Origin: Beijerinckiaceae bacterium
GTDB taxonomy: Bacteria > Pseudomonadota > Alphaproteobacteria > Rhizobiales > Beijerinckiaceae
Length of the DNA stretch: 34,969 nt
Assembly (NCBI GenBank): GCA_947474545.1
Contig: CANJJI010000033.1
Coordinates: forward strand, 1-34,969
Direction: 5' to 3'
The notes below the pieces were generated by a model. It ran no database searches. It was given only the letters and a program-made list of their open reading frames with translations, and was not told the DNA's origin. This document shows, one piece after another, positions 23,835 to 32,174 of the stretch. The position numbers and the translations under genes were made by a program. The number at the start of each line of letters is the position of its first letter. Position 1 is the stretch's first letter.

Positions 23835-24809
23835 ATGCCCGCTCCGGAATGGAGAATTCCTGCCTCGATGCAGCCCAATCATCGGAATTACGCCTACGAT
23901 CTCGATCGTGTGCTCGACGCGATGGTTGCGGTATCAACGCGGGTTCCTGAAGACGCCTTTACCGCCGAGACCCTTGGGACGGAAAGGGCGGGCAATGGCG
24001 TGGTCATCGACGAAAATGGAACGGTACTGACCATCGGCTACCTGATCACCGAGGCGCAGGAAGTCTGGCTGCGGTCCAATGACGGGCGGTTGTTTCCCGC
24101 CCATGTGCTGGGATATGATCAAGAAACCGGTTTCGGGCTGGTGCAGGCCCTTGCACGGCTTGATCTGCCCTATCTGCGCTTCGGAGATTCCGATAAAATT
24201 ATGTCAGGAGACATGTTGCTGATAGCTGGCGCAGGTGGACGCGAGCGTTCACTGGTGGCCCATGTCGTCGCAAGGCAGGAATTTGCCGGCTATTGGGAAT
24301 ATGTGCTCGACAACGCCATATTGACCGCCCCCGCCCACCCCAATTGGGGCGGTACTGCCGCTGTCGATGAAAACGGCGAACTCGTCGGCATCGGCTCTCT
24401 GCATCTGGAGGAAGGGCGCGACAGCAAGAAGGATGGGCACATCAACATGATTGTGCCAATCAATCTGCTCAAACCCATTATTGATGATCTCAAGGCGTTT
24501 GGCCGCCGCAATGCCCCGGCCAAGCCATGGCTTGGCGTCTATGCAACCGAGATGAGCGATCAGATCGTCATTGTCGGGCGCAGCCAGAGGGGGCCCGCGC
24601 GGCGGGCTGATCTCAAGAATGGCGATATCTTGCTGGCTGTTGGCGGACATCCTGTCAAAACCCTGGCGAATTTCTATCGCCGCATCATGGCGCAGGGCGT
24701 CGCCGGGGTCGAAATCCCGCTGACAATCATGCGCGATGGGCGAACCTTTGAAGTACGGGTGAAATCCGGCGACCGCACGCATTTGTTCAAGGCGCCCAAG
24801 CTGCACTGA
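23835..24809 (+). CDS. HtrA-like pseudoprotease with PDZ domain
   Basis: The protein follows the DegP/S1C layout: trypsin-like domain at about 50-215 and PDZ domain at about 229-310 (KPWLGVYATEM, ARRADLKNGDILLAVGG). All three catalytic residues are changed when aligned by eye to DegP. The His position in VLTIGYLI is Tyr69, the Asp position in DQETGFGLVQ is Gly99, and the Ser position in HPNWGGTAAV is Trp171, where DegP has G-N-S-G-G. It should bind but not cut proteins. No signal peptide is seen, so it may be cytoplasmic. ATG 23835 with GGAG upstream gives 324 aa; GTG 23775 would add 20 unconvincing residues. The 283 nt upstream, shared with the divergent SPFH gene, hold no clear element. Confidence 0.8.
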   Translation: MPAPEWRIPASMQPNHRNYAYDLDRVLDAMVAVSTRVPEDAFTAETLGTERAGNGVVIDENGTVLTIGYLITEAQEVWLRSNDGRLFPAHVLGYDQETGFGLVQALARLDLPYLRFGDSDKIMSGDMLLIAGAGGRERSLVAHVVARQEFAGYWEYVLDNAILTAPAHPNWGGTAAVDENGELVGIGSLHLEEGRDSKKDGHINMIVPINLLKPIIDDLKAFGRRNAPAKPWLGVYATEMSDQIVIVGRSQRGPARRADLKNGDILLAVGGHPVKTLANFYRRIMAQGVAGVEIPLTIMRDGRTFEVRVKSGDRTHLFKAPKLH

Positions 24810-24846
24810 CGCGACCGCGCAAAAGTAAAACAACCGGGAGGCATAT

Positions 24847-25890
24847 TTGAGCATTGTGCGGTGGCGTTCCAAAGCTGCCCGGATCAGGCCGGGCGTTTTT
24901 GCAAGCATGGCTGCAACTGCCCTGCTAGCTTCGAGTTTCGCAGACGCTGCGGACGATCACTTCAAAAACAAAACCATAAATGTCTATATCGGCTATGATG
25001 CAGGCGGCAGCTATGATTTTTATGGCCGGATGCTGGCGCGCTACATGGGCACGCATCTGCCAGGAAATCCCAAACTTGTCCCTCAAAACATGCCTGGCGC
25101 CTCGGGCTTTCGCCTGATCGGTTTTCTCTACAGCGCCGCGCCGAAAGACGGCACGGCCATCGCTATATCCTCACAACAGATCGCTGTCTCTGACAAGCTC
25201 GGCATGCCCGGCGTGAACTACGACGCCAGCAAGTTCAATTATATCGGCCGTATGACTTCGAGTGTCGAAATAGGCTTGTTCTGGCATACGTCGAAAGTGA
25301 AGAGCATCGAGGATGCGCGCCAGTATTCTGTGCCGGTTTCAGCAACGTCGCCGGGTTCTTCCGCGCATGATTACTGGAAAATTCTCAATACAATCGGCGG
25401 CACAAAACTGAAGATCATCGGCGGGTATCAGAGCGCAACGCCGATGCTGCTCGCTATGGAGCGCGGCGAAACCGAGGGCGCCTTCACCTCCTGGAATACG
25501 ATCAAGGTGAGGCGCAATGAATTGCTGCGCGACAAGCTCATCAATATCGCCGTGCAATTCACGACTTCTCGGCACAAGGATCTCCCCGATGTGCCCGCGC
25601 TGGTGGAAGCAGGACGCACCGAAGAAGACCGGCAAATCCTCGCACTCTACGCCAGCGGCGGCGATATTGGCCGCGCTTTCATTGCCCCGCCCGGCATGAA
25701 TGCGGAGATTGTCACGATGCTTCGCCACGGCTTTGACGGCATGCTGCAAGATCCGCAATTCCTCGCCGAGATCGAAAAGACCAATGCAGAGTTCGATCCG
25801 ATGTCCGGCGCAGAACTGCAGGAATTTGTGCGCCGGTTCGATGGTCTTTCGCCGGAACTGCTTGAGCGAGCGCGCAAGGCGCGTGAATAG
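24847..25890 (+). CDS. Bug/TctC-like binding protein, first gene of the coxL-like operon
   Basis: Periplasmic binding protein of the tripartite tricarboxylate receptor superfamily, 347 aa. TTG 24847 has a strong GGGAGG (24836-24841) at 5 nt. The signal peptide is ARIRPGVFASMAATALLAS to about ADA. The mature region has KTINVYIGYDAGGSYD and HLPGNPKLVPQNMPGASG, the same subgroup as the protein at 20278. It ends 2 nt before the molybdenum hydroxylase gene, so it probably captures the substrate of that enzyme. It starts 37 nt after the pseudo-HtrA gene. No membrane transporter subunits are present. Confidence 0.87.
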   Translation: MSIVRWRSKAARIRPGVFASMAATALLASSFADAADDHFKNKTINVYIGYDAGGSYDFYGRMLARYMGTHLPGNPKLVPQNMPGASGFRLIGFLYSAAPKDGTAIAISSQQIAVSDKLGMPGVNYDASKFNYIGRMTSSVEIGLFWHTSKVKSIEDARQYSVPVSATSPGSSAHDYWKILNTIGGTKLKIIGGYQSATPMLLAMERGETEGAFTSWNTIKVRRNELLRDKLINIAVQFTTSRHKDLPDVPALVEAGRTEEDRQILALYASGGDIGRAFIAPPGMNAEIVTMLRHGFDGMLQDPQFLAEIEKTNAEFDPMSGAELQEFVRRFDGLSPELLERARKARE

Positions 25891-25892
25891 CT

Positions 25893-28253
25893 ATGAGTCA
25901 GCACCCCAAAATCGGCGATCCCGTTCTGCGCGTGGAAGACCAGCGCCTGATTACAGGCGCCGGTGAATATAGCGGCGATTTCAATCTGCCTGGCCAAGCC
26001 TATGGCTATGTCGTGCGCTCGCCGCATCCCCATGCGCGCATCATATCGATTGATACAAGCCGCGCCTCAGCGTCGCCTGGCGTATTGGCTGTTCTGACGG
26101 CGAAGGACATACAGGCCGACGGCCTCAAGCCCGCGCCGCATCGCCCCCGTCTGACTGATGCGCCGGATGTTGTCATGACCGCCCTGCCCGGCGGCGATGC
26201 TATCCTCACACCCTATCTGCCTTTGCCGGTGGAAAAGGTGCGGTATGTTGGAGAGGGCGTTGCTTTTGTCATCGCCGATACACTGGATGATGCGCGCAAC
26301 GCGGGCGAATCGGTAGAGGTCAGCTACGAGCTGCTTCCCGCCAATACCCTGACCCATAGCGCTGAAACCTCCGAAAATATATGGGCCAACGCGTCCGGCA
26401 ATCTCTGCGTCGATGCGGAAGTGGGCGACGCCGCAGCTACGCAGGCGGCCTTCGCCAAAGCAAGACATGTGATCAAGCTCGACACATGGCTGCAGCGCGT
26501 CACCGGGCTGCCACTGGAGCCGCGTGCGGCGGTCGCCGAATATGACCCGAGAACGCAGCGTTATACGCTCTACGCGGGCTCTGGCGGCACCAACCGGCAG
26601 AAGGGCGAGCTGGCGCGCATTCTCAACGTTGATGAAAAAAGCATCCGCGTTGTCGCCCATGATATCGGGGGCAATTTCGGCACGCGCAATGCGATCTATC
26701 CGGAGTTCGCACTCTGCGCCTGGGCAGCGCGGCGCACGGGACGTCCGGTCAAATGGACATGCGAACGCTCGGAAGCTTTTGCGACGGACTATCAGGGCCG
26801 CGACATGACTGCCGAAGCGGAGCTGGCACTCAACGGCGATGGCAAGATACTCGCCTTTCGCTCCGTCAATACGGGCAATATCGGCGCGCACACGGTGAGC
26901 CTCGTCTCGCTCATCAAGAGTGCAGGAATCATGACCAGCATTTACAATGTGCCTGCAGCGCATGTACGGGCCCGCGCTGTTCTCACCAACACGGTGCCGA
27001 CCAATTCCTATCGTGGCGCGGGACGGCCGGAAGCCATTTTCGTGATCGAACGTTTGCTGGATATCGCGGCGCGGCGCACGGGGATCGATCGCATAGACCT
27101 ACGCCGCCGTAATCTCATCGACTCGTCAGGCGCTTTTTACGCCAATCCTCTCACGCTGACTTACGACGGTGGCAACTACAGCGCCTGCTTCGACAAAGCG
27201 CTGGCTATGGGCAAAGCTGAAAGTTTCGAAAAACGCAGGCGCAAGGCCGCCAAAAAGGGACGGCTGCGCGGTATCGGCTTTGCCAATTATATCGAGATCA
27301 CCACCGGCGTCATGCGCGAACGCACCGAGATCACCGTACATCCCGAAGGCCATGTGGATTATGTGGTTGGTACGCTTTCCAGCGGCCAGGGGCATGAAAC
27401 CAGCTTCCCGCAACTACTCACAGATTGGCTTGGCGTTCCGCTCGACAGCATCCGCTTCATACAGGGCGACACAGACCGTGTTGAATTTGGCGGTGGTACG
27501 CAATCGGGCAGGTCCATGCGCATCATCGGGATCGTGGTGACCAAAGCGACAGACGACATTCTGGCGCGGGCACGGCAGATTGCTGCGCATGTGTTTGAAC
27601 AGCCCGCCGACAGCCTGCGTTTCGAGCAAGGCCGTTTTTTTGCGGCGGGTGACTCCAAAGGCCTTGATATCTTCGAAATCGCCCGTGCGGCCGTTGCGAA
27701 AAACGATTTGCCCGACGATCTGCGGGGCCCACTAAAAGGAATATGCGACGAGACGATCAAGGAAGCGGGCTATCCTTATGGCGCGCATGTGTGCGAAGTC
27801 GAAGTCGATCCTGATACCGGCGAATATCAAATCATTCGATATAGCGCCGTCGATGATGTCGGCACATGTGTCAATCCCATGATCATGCATGGACAGACAC
27901 ATGGCGCGATTACGCAGGGCCTCGGACAGGCCATGAGCGAGCTTTGCGCCTATGAACCAGAGGGGCAATTGATTGCGGGCTCATTCATGGATTATGCGAT
28001 TCCGCGCGCAGACAATGTGCCTTCCTATGATGTGCACATCTCCGAATTTCCTTCGCCCACGAACCGCCTCGGCGTGCGTTCGGGCGGCGAAGGCGGCACT
28101 GTACCCTCGCCAGCCGTACTGATCAACGCGCTCTGTGACGCCCTTAAAGACTTCGGCGTTGAACATATCGAAATGCCTGCAACCTCATTCCGCGTCTGGC
28201 AGGCGATCCAGGCGTCGAAATCGAATTTACCCTCCAAGCAAAAAGGAAAATGA
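25893..28253 (+). CDS. Xanthine dehydrogenase family molybdopterin-binding subunit (CoxL-like)
   Basis: Large molybdenum-cofactor subunit of a hydroxylase of the xanthine oxidase/CO dehydrogenase family, 786 aa, the normal length. The N-terminal Ald_Xan_dh_C domain (about 10-135) starts VLRVEDQRLITGAGEYSGDF. In the cofactor domain, SYRGAGR (372-378) matches the form II (non-CO) active-site loop AYRGAGR rather than AYRCSFR of true CO dehydrogenase. The catalytic Glu is E733 in SGGEGGTVPSP. Partner FAD (CoxM) and [2Fe-2S] (CoxS) subunits are not in the window. It sits between a binding protein (2 nt) and an enoyl-CoA hydratase (1 nt), suggesting hydroxylation of an imported aromatic or N-heterocyclic compound. 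Confidence 0.9.
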   Translation: MSQHPKIGDPVLRVEDQRLITGAGEYSGDFNLPGQAYGYVVRSPHPHARIISIDTSRASASPGVLAVLTAKDIQADGLKPAPHRPRLTDAPDVVMTALPGGDAILTPYLPLPVEKVRYVGEGVAFVIADTLDDARNAGESVEVSYELLPANTLTHSAETSENIWANASGNLCVDAEVGDAAATQAAFAKARHVIKLDTWLQRVTGLPLEPRAAVAEYDPRTQRYTLYAGSGGTNRQKGELARILNVDEKSIRVVAHDIGGNFGTRNAIYPEFALCAWAARRTGRPVKWTCERSEAFATDYQGRDMTAEAELALNGDGKILAFRSVNTGNIGAHTVSLVSLIKSAGIMTSIYNVPAAHVRARAVLTNTVPTNSYRGAGRPEAIFVIERLLDIAARRTGIDRIDLRRRNLIDSSGAFYANPLTLTYDGGNYSACFDKALAMGKAESFEKRRRKAAKKGRLRGIGFANYIEITTGVMRERTEITVHPEGHVDYVVGTLSSGQGHETSFPQLLTDWLGVPLDSIRFIQGDTDRVEFGGGTQSGRSMRIIGIVVTKATDDILARARQIAAHVFEQPADSLRFEQGRFFAAGDSKGLDIFEIARAAVAKNDLPDDLRGPLKGICDETIKEAGYPYGAHVCEVEVDPDTGEYQIIRYSAVDDVGTCVNPMIMHGQTHGAITQGLGQAMSELCAYEPEGQLIAGSFMDYAIPRADNVPSYDVHISEFPSPTNRLGVRSGGEGGTVPSPAVLINALCDALKDFGVEHIEMPATSFRVWQAIQASKSNLPSKQKGK

Positions 28254-28254
28254 T

Positions 28255-28995
28255 ATGAGTGACCTTCTCTGCGAACTCGATGGCGATATTCTGCGTGTCA
28301 CGCTCAACCGGCCCGATGACGGCAATGCAGCGACAGACGACATGGCGGCAGAAATGACGGCGGCTTTAAATACCGCTCATGAGCGCGCGCGCCTTGTTGT
28401 ATTGACCGGCGCAGGCAAGGATTTCTGCAAGGGCCGCGCGAGCCATGGCCGCCGCGCCGCTGCGACCAACGAGGCGCTCGACCGGCGCCGGCAAGCTGAC
28501 GTGGTGTTCGATTGCTATGCCGCCATCCGCTATTGCCGCGTACCCGTGATCGCCAAAGTGCGCGGCCAGGCGATTGGTTTTGGCTGTTCGATGGCGTCGG
28601 TCTCAGACATCACGATTGCCGCAGATGACGCAATTTTCCAGATCAACGAAATGGAACACAACATCCTGCCGACCATGGTTCTCTCGTCGCTGATCGACAG
28701 GGCCACGCGCAAGGGCATCACCTATATGGTGCATTCCGCCGCGCGTGTTTCAGCCGAACGCGCCATCACCTATGGGCTGGTCAGCGACACTGCGCCTGCA
28801 TCCGAACTCGATGCGCGCGTGGAAGCGCTCTGCGCCAAGATGATTTCAGCGCCCGCCATCGCCACAGAAGGCGTGAAGGATTATCTCAAGCGCGCAATGA
28901 CGATGGATGTGCCTGCCGCCGTGGATTACGCGCGTAATCTCCATGCAGTGGTGAACTCATCCAACGAGATCAAGCGCGGCGGCGGGAAGCATTGA
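28255..28995 (+). CDS. Enoyl-CoA hydratase/isomerase family protein
   Basis: Crotonase-fold enzyme of 246 aa acting on acyl-CoA thioesters. LRVTLNRPDDGNA starts the fold. The oxyanion-hole segments are LTGAGKDFCKGRASHG and GQAIGFGCSMASVSDITIAAD, and a Glu is present at the usual position in INEMEHNILPT. The C-terminal helical part is VKDYLKRAMTMDVPAAVDYARN. ATG 28255 follows the previous stop by 1 nt and has AAGGAAAA upstream; the frame is open further back only inside the previous gene. It is the last gene of the operon and would process a CoA intermediate of the oxidised substrate. Hydratase, isomerase or lyase activity cannot be told apart. Confidence 0.87.
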   Translation: MSDLLCELDGDILRVTLNRPDDGNAATDDMAAEMTAALNTAHERARLVVLTGAGKDFCKGRASHGRRAAATNEALDRRRQADVVFDCYAAIRYCRVPVIAKVRGQAIGFGCSMASVSDITIAADDAIFQINEMEHNILPTMVLSSLIDRATRKGITYMVHSAARVSAERAITYGLVSDTAPASELDARVEALCAKMISAPAIATEGVKDYLKRAMTMDVPAAVDYARNLHAVVNSSNEIKRGGGKH

Positions 28996-29009
28996 GGGAC
29001 TGAGCGAAT

Positions 29010-29107
29010 GTCATCCCGGATGCAAAGGCGATCCGGGATCGCTCCGGGTACAAGGCATTTAAGGCCACCGATCCTGGATAAAATGCTCCGCATTTTTCCG
29101 GGATGAC
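29010..29107. repeat. REP/BIME-like palindromic element, copy A (complete)
   Basis: The outer arms GTCATCCCGGA (29010-29020) and TCCGGGATGAC (29097-29107) are perfect 11-bp inverted repeats. Inside are two hairpins: left half GTCATCCCGGATGCAAAGGC leading to GATCCGGGATC, and right half starting GATCCTGGATA (29070). It fills the gap between convergent genes and may also stop transcription. Copies B, C and D share its halves. Confidence 0.8.
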
Positions 29108-29130
29108 GCCAAATGACTTGGCGGCAGCCG

Positions 29131-30150
29131 TCACTTATACATCCCGAACTTCTTCAGCGCTTCTTCCGCAAATGAATTATCGACCAGTTGGCCAAGATCA
29201 GCTGGCTGGTCGAGCAATTTCTGTTCGACAAAAAATGCCTGCACCGTCGAAAGAAATTCCGCATCAAGCTTTTGATCTGGATCGAGGCCGATATCGGCGC
29301 TTTGCTCGATCAGCGCGAGTTCTGCGCCCATACGCCGCGCAATCACTTCAACAGATGCCTTGCGGTCGCCGCTTGGGCGGATGGCGTCGTTATACAAACG
29401 CACACCGCGCATATAGGCGTTCATAAAGCCTTGCGCCGCTTTTCTGTCACGCGTGAATTTTTCGCTATAAATGAGTGGCACAATTGTGCCTCCGGGCGGC
29501 ACAAATTCCGTGAGATCGGAGAGCACTTTTGCCAGCCCGCTTCGCAAAGCCTGGGCCATGAAGGGATCGATGATGATACAGGCCTCAATAGCCCCATTGG
29601 TCATAGCCGGAACCATGCTGGGCAATTGCAATTCGACAAAATTCACGTCGTCGAGTTTCATGCCGTGCTTCTTTAAAAGTTGCGCAACCAGATAATAGCC
29701 GATTGATGTGCGGCCCGGCCCGGCAATCGGCTTGCCGCGCAACGCCTGAATCGTTGCGGCTTCATCGCCCTTCCAGCTCTGTGCGCGCACCAGCAGGCGC
29801 GTTGCTGAAATCCCTTTGCGCAGGCTTTGCTTGTCGCCCACGAAGCGCAGATTGACGCCGCGCCGAGCTGCCGCAAAGAGGCCAGGCGCGATAGGAATGC
29901 CCGCTGCCTCGAGTTGTTCTGTCGCCAGCGCCGTGACGAGATTGGGAATATTGGGGATGCGCTGCATGTCAACGCGCACGCCTTCTGCCTTGAAGAACCC
30001 ATTTTCTTCCGCAAGGAAGAGTCCCACATCTGTGCCGCCGCCGACGGAGGCGTAACGCACCAGCGGCATGTTATCTGCTGATTGCGCAAGAGCGGGCGCC
30101 GCCAGAGATGCGGTTAATGTGCTCTGGATAAAGCTACGGCGGGTAAGCAT
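29131..30150 (-). CDS. NMT1/SsuA-like ABC binding protein with Tat signal
   Basis: Periplasmic binding protein of the NMT1/TauA/SsuA group, 339 aa. The N-terminus LTRRSFIQSTLTASLAAPALA is a twin-arginine-type signal. The mature part begins PLVRYASVGGGTDVGLFLAEENGFFKAEG-like, with AAGIPIAPGLFAAARRGVNLRFV and GKPIAGPGRTSIGYYLVAQLL following. ATG 30150 has GGAG eight nt upstream; the open frame extends to 30276 but crosses repeat copy B. A neighbouring FAD monooxygenase gene ends 123 nt upstream on the same strand. No ABC permease or ATPase gene is near, so the cognate importer is unknown. Confidence 0.85.
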   Translation of the reverse strand: MLTRRSFIQSTLTASLAAPALAQSADNMPLVRYASVGGGTDVGLFLAEENGFFKAEGVRVDMQRIPNIPNLVTALATEQLEAAGIPIAPGLFAAARRGVNLRFVGDKQSLRKGISATRLLVRAQSWKGDEAATIQALRGKPIAGPGRTSIGYYLVAQLLKKHGMKLDDVNFVELQLPSMVPAMTNGAIEACIIIDPFMAQALRSGLAKVLSDLTEFVPPGGTIVPLIYSEKFTRDRKAAQGFMNAYMRGVRLYNDAIRPSGDRKASVEVIARRMGAELALIEQSADIGLDPDQKLDAEFLSTVQAFFVEQKLLDQPADLGQLVDNSFAEEALKKFGMYK

Positions 30151-30233
30151 GGGGATATCTCCAAGGCTTTCAGTCCGGATCAGCCGGCGCAAGGTAGGGC
30201 AGAGCCGGGGTCGTCTGGTTGCATGCGCCCAAC

Positions 30234-30265
30234 GATCCCGGATCGGCTTTGCCGTCCGGGATGAC
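30234..30265. repeat. REP-like palindrome, copy B (half unit)
   Basis: GATCCCGGATC, then GGCTTTGCC and TCCGGGATGAC (30255-30265) match the left half of copy A in reverse orientation. It lies just after the stop of the FAD monooxygenase gene (30273) in the 122-nt gap before the binding-protein gene. Confidence 0.7.
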
Positions 30266-30272
30266 ACAATCC

Positions 30273-31511
30273 TCACCCATTCACGCTAGCAATGTCAAAG
30301 CTAGCCAGCTGTTTGTAATTGGCGGAAATCCGTTCAAGCTCGGCGCGCGGGATGACGTCCTCGATATCCTTGAAACCGTCGGGCGCACGCTCTTCGGCCA
30401 TGCGGATGACGACTTCCGGCCCGCCGGTGCGATTTCGCAGAACGATATCGCTGGTGCGGCTGCGCCGTTCTTCTTCATACCGGGCCAAAGCCCCATCGAT
30501 ATCGCCTAGGTCCGAAATCGCCTGCGCGAGCGCGCGTGCATCAAGGATCGCCTGCGAAGCGCCATTGGAGCCGAGCGGATACATGGGATGGGCAGCATCG
30601 CCAAGCAACGTTGCGCGCCCAAAGGTCCAGCGCGGCAGGGGATCGCGATCCACCATCGGGAACTCCCAGACCTTTTCGGCTTTTTCAATCAGCGCGGGCA
30701 CATCGAGAAAATCAAACCGCCAGTTTTCATAACGCGGCAGAAAATCTTCAAACCGCCCTTCCCTGTTCCAGTCCTCGCGTGCAAAGCCTTTGGACGTATC
30801 GACAAAGAAACGCGCAGCCCAGTTGATTAAACCACTGCCCTTGTCTTCTTCCCGCTTGGACATGGGATAGGTGATGAACGTCTGACGTCCGCCGATTCCC
30901 AGCTGTGTGCGGCCAGTTAAACATGGCTTTGCGATGCTGGCGCTGCGCCAGATGATGGCGCCATTCCATTTCGGCGGGCCTTCGCCGGGATAAAACTTTG
31001 CGCGCACCGTGGAGTGAATGCCATCGGCGGCGATCAGGACATCGCCTTCCACGTCATCAAGCTTCGCGCCGCTACGCCTGTCGATAAAGGAAGCTACGAC
31101 TTTGCCGCCGGGCTTTTCTTCGAAGCCCGCCAGATGATGGCCCGTATGGATATGTCCCGCAGGCAATTTCTCACGCGCCAGATCCATCAGCGCGACCTGC
31201 AATTCGCCACGGTGAATGCCAAATTGCGGCCATTTGTAACCGGCCGCCAGCCCGCGTGGCTCGCCCCAAACCCGCTGGCCGCGATTGGTGTAATAGGCGT
31301 GATCCGCCGTGGGAATGCCGATGGCTTCAAGCCGGCCGAGCGCGCCAAGCGCATCCAGACAACGCACACAATGCGGCAACAGATTTATACCAACTCCCAG
31401 CGGTTTGACCTCGCCGACGCTTTCAAACACATGCGCCTCGATCCCGAGTTTGTTCAGCTCCAGAGCTGTCACAAGTCCGCCGATGCCACCCCCGATAATA
31501 AGAGCTTTCAT
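30273..31511 (-). CDS. FAD-dependent monooxygenase (PhzS/salicylate hydroxylase-like)
   Basis: Single-component class A flavoprotein monooxygenase of 412 aa. The FAD-binding GGGIGG is at residues 7-12 of MKALIIGGGIGGLVTALELN; the DG motif is in LIAADGIHSTVRAKFYPG; the GD motif is in LLGDAAHPMYPLGSNGASQAILDA. The middle is the aromatic-substrate domain. It probably hydroxylates an aromatic or heteroaromatic compound with NAD(P)H and O2. ATG 31511 is preferred, with GAGGA at 9 nt; an earlier in-frame start (31559) would overlap the DoxX gene. It begins 10 nt after the DoxX stop, so the two form an operon. Confidence 0.88.
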   Translation of the reverse strand: MKALIIGGGIGGLVTALELNKLGIEAHVFESVGEVKPLGVGINLLPHCVRCLDALGALGRLEAIGIPTADHAYYTNRGQRVWGEPRGLAAGYKWPQFGIHRGELQVALMDLAREKLPAGHIHTGHHLAGFEEKPGGKVVASFIDRRSGAKLDDVEGDVLIAADGIHSTVRAKFYPGEGPPKWNGAIIWRSASIAKPCLTGRTQLGIGGRQTFITYPMSKREEDKGSGLINWAARFFVDTSKGFAREDWNREGRFEDFLPRYENWRFDFLDVPALIEKAEKVWEFPMVDRDPLPRWTFGRATLLGDAAHPMYPLGSNGASQAILDARALAQAISDLGDIDGALARYEEERRSRTSDIVLRNRTGGPEVVIRMAEERAPDGFKDIEDVIPRAELERISANYKQLASFDIASVNG

Positions 31512-31521
31512 GCTTGTGTCC

Positions 31522-31890
31522 TCACAGCAGCAGAAGCAGCGCGCCGATGACGGCGACATTGCTGAACAGAAACGATACGTGGAAATGCCGGCGCAACGGA
31601 TCGTCCACTTCCCAGTATCGATGAAAAATCGCCGAGGCCAGTATGGTGAAAATGATCAGGATGATCGCGCCAAGGCGCGTGTGCCAGTCCAGCGCCACCA
31701 GCAGGCCGCCGGCAAATTGCATGGCAAAGCCCATCCACAGCACTGCGCGGGGAAAGGGAATATCATAGGCGACCATGCGATCGATGTGCTGTTTCTCTTT
31801 CCAGATGGCGTTCGCGACGCCTGTGCCCAGAAACAGAAAGGCGATCATCAACTGCCCGATGATCTGCAAAAAAGTCTTGCCCGCGTACAT
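31522..31890 (-). CDS. DoxX family membrane protein
   Basis: Small integral membrane protein of 122 aa with four hydrophobic segments, as expected for DoxX/DoxD-like proteins. Recognisable parts are LQIIGQLMIAFLFLGTGVANAI near the start, IPFPRAVLWMGFAMQFAGGLLVAL in the middle and VSFLFSNVAVIGALLLLL at the end. ATG 31890 (GGGGATC before it) gives a start just ahead of the first span; the frame extends to 31986, into repeat copy C territory. DoxX homologues occur in oxidative-stress and respiratory contexts and in catabolic operons, where their role is unclear. It is the first gene of an operon with the FAD monooxygenase. Confidence 0.78.
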   Translation of the reverse strand: MYAGKTFLQIIGQLMIAFLFLGTGVANAIWKEKQHIDRMVAYDIPFPRAVLWMGFAMQFAGGLLVALDWHTRLGAIILIIFTILASAIFHRYWEVDDPLRRHFHVSFLFSNVAVIGALLLLL

Positions 31891-32006
31891 GATCCCCGCC
31901 CTCGCCCGTGCAACTATTTGCATGCACGTTAAACCAAAGCCTCGGAATTGGGAAAGGGTGGCCTGTTGATTGCCCCGGAAACGCAAACCACTTTATCTGG
32001 TGGTGT

Positions 32007-32095
32007 GTCATCCCGGACGCCGAAGGCGATTCAGGATCGTATGGTTGTAATTTCCCGGCGATCCCGGATAAATGCTACGCATTTTCCAGGATGAC
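32007..32095. repeat. REP/BIME-like palindromic element, copy C (complete)
   Basis: GTCATCCCGGA (32007-32017) pairs with TCCAGGATGAC (32085-32095) with one mismatch. The left half continues CGCCGAAGGCGATTCAGGATC; the right half starts GATCCCGGATAAATGC (32060) and closes with GCATTTTCCAGG. Its right half is nearly identical to that of copy A. It lies in the 284-nt gap between the divergent DoxX and binding-protein genes; the rest of that gap shows nothing else I can name. Confidence 0.78.
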
Positions 32096-32174
32096 GCCTG
32101 TCGATATAAGTCTTGCGAACCACCCGGTTCGCGCGATCAGGGAGACGCCCGCACCAGGGCCGAGCGAGGAACAG

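Noticed and set aside
25893-28253. True aerobic CO dehydrogenase large subunit
   Set aside because: The active-site loop is SYRGAGR, not AYRCSFR, and there are no coxM or coxS genes, so CO oxidation is not supported.
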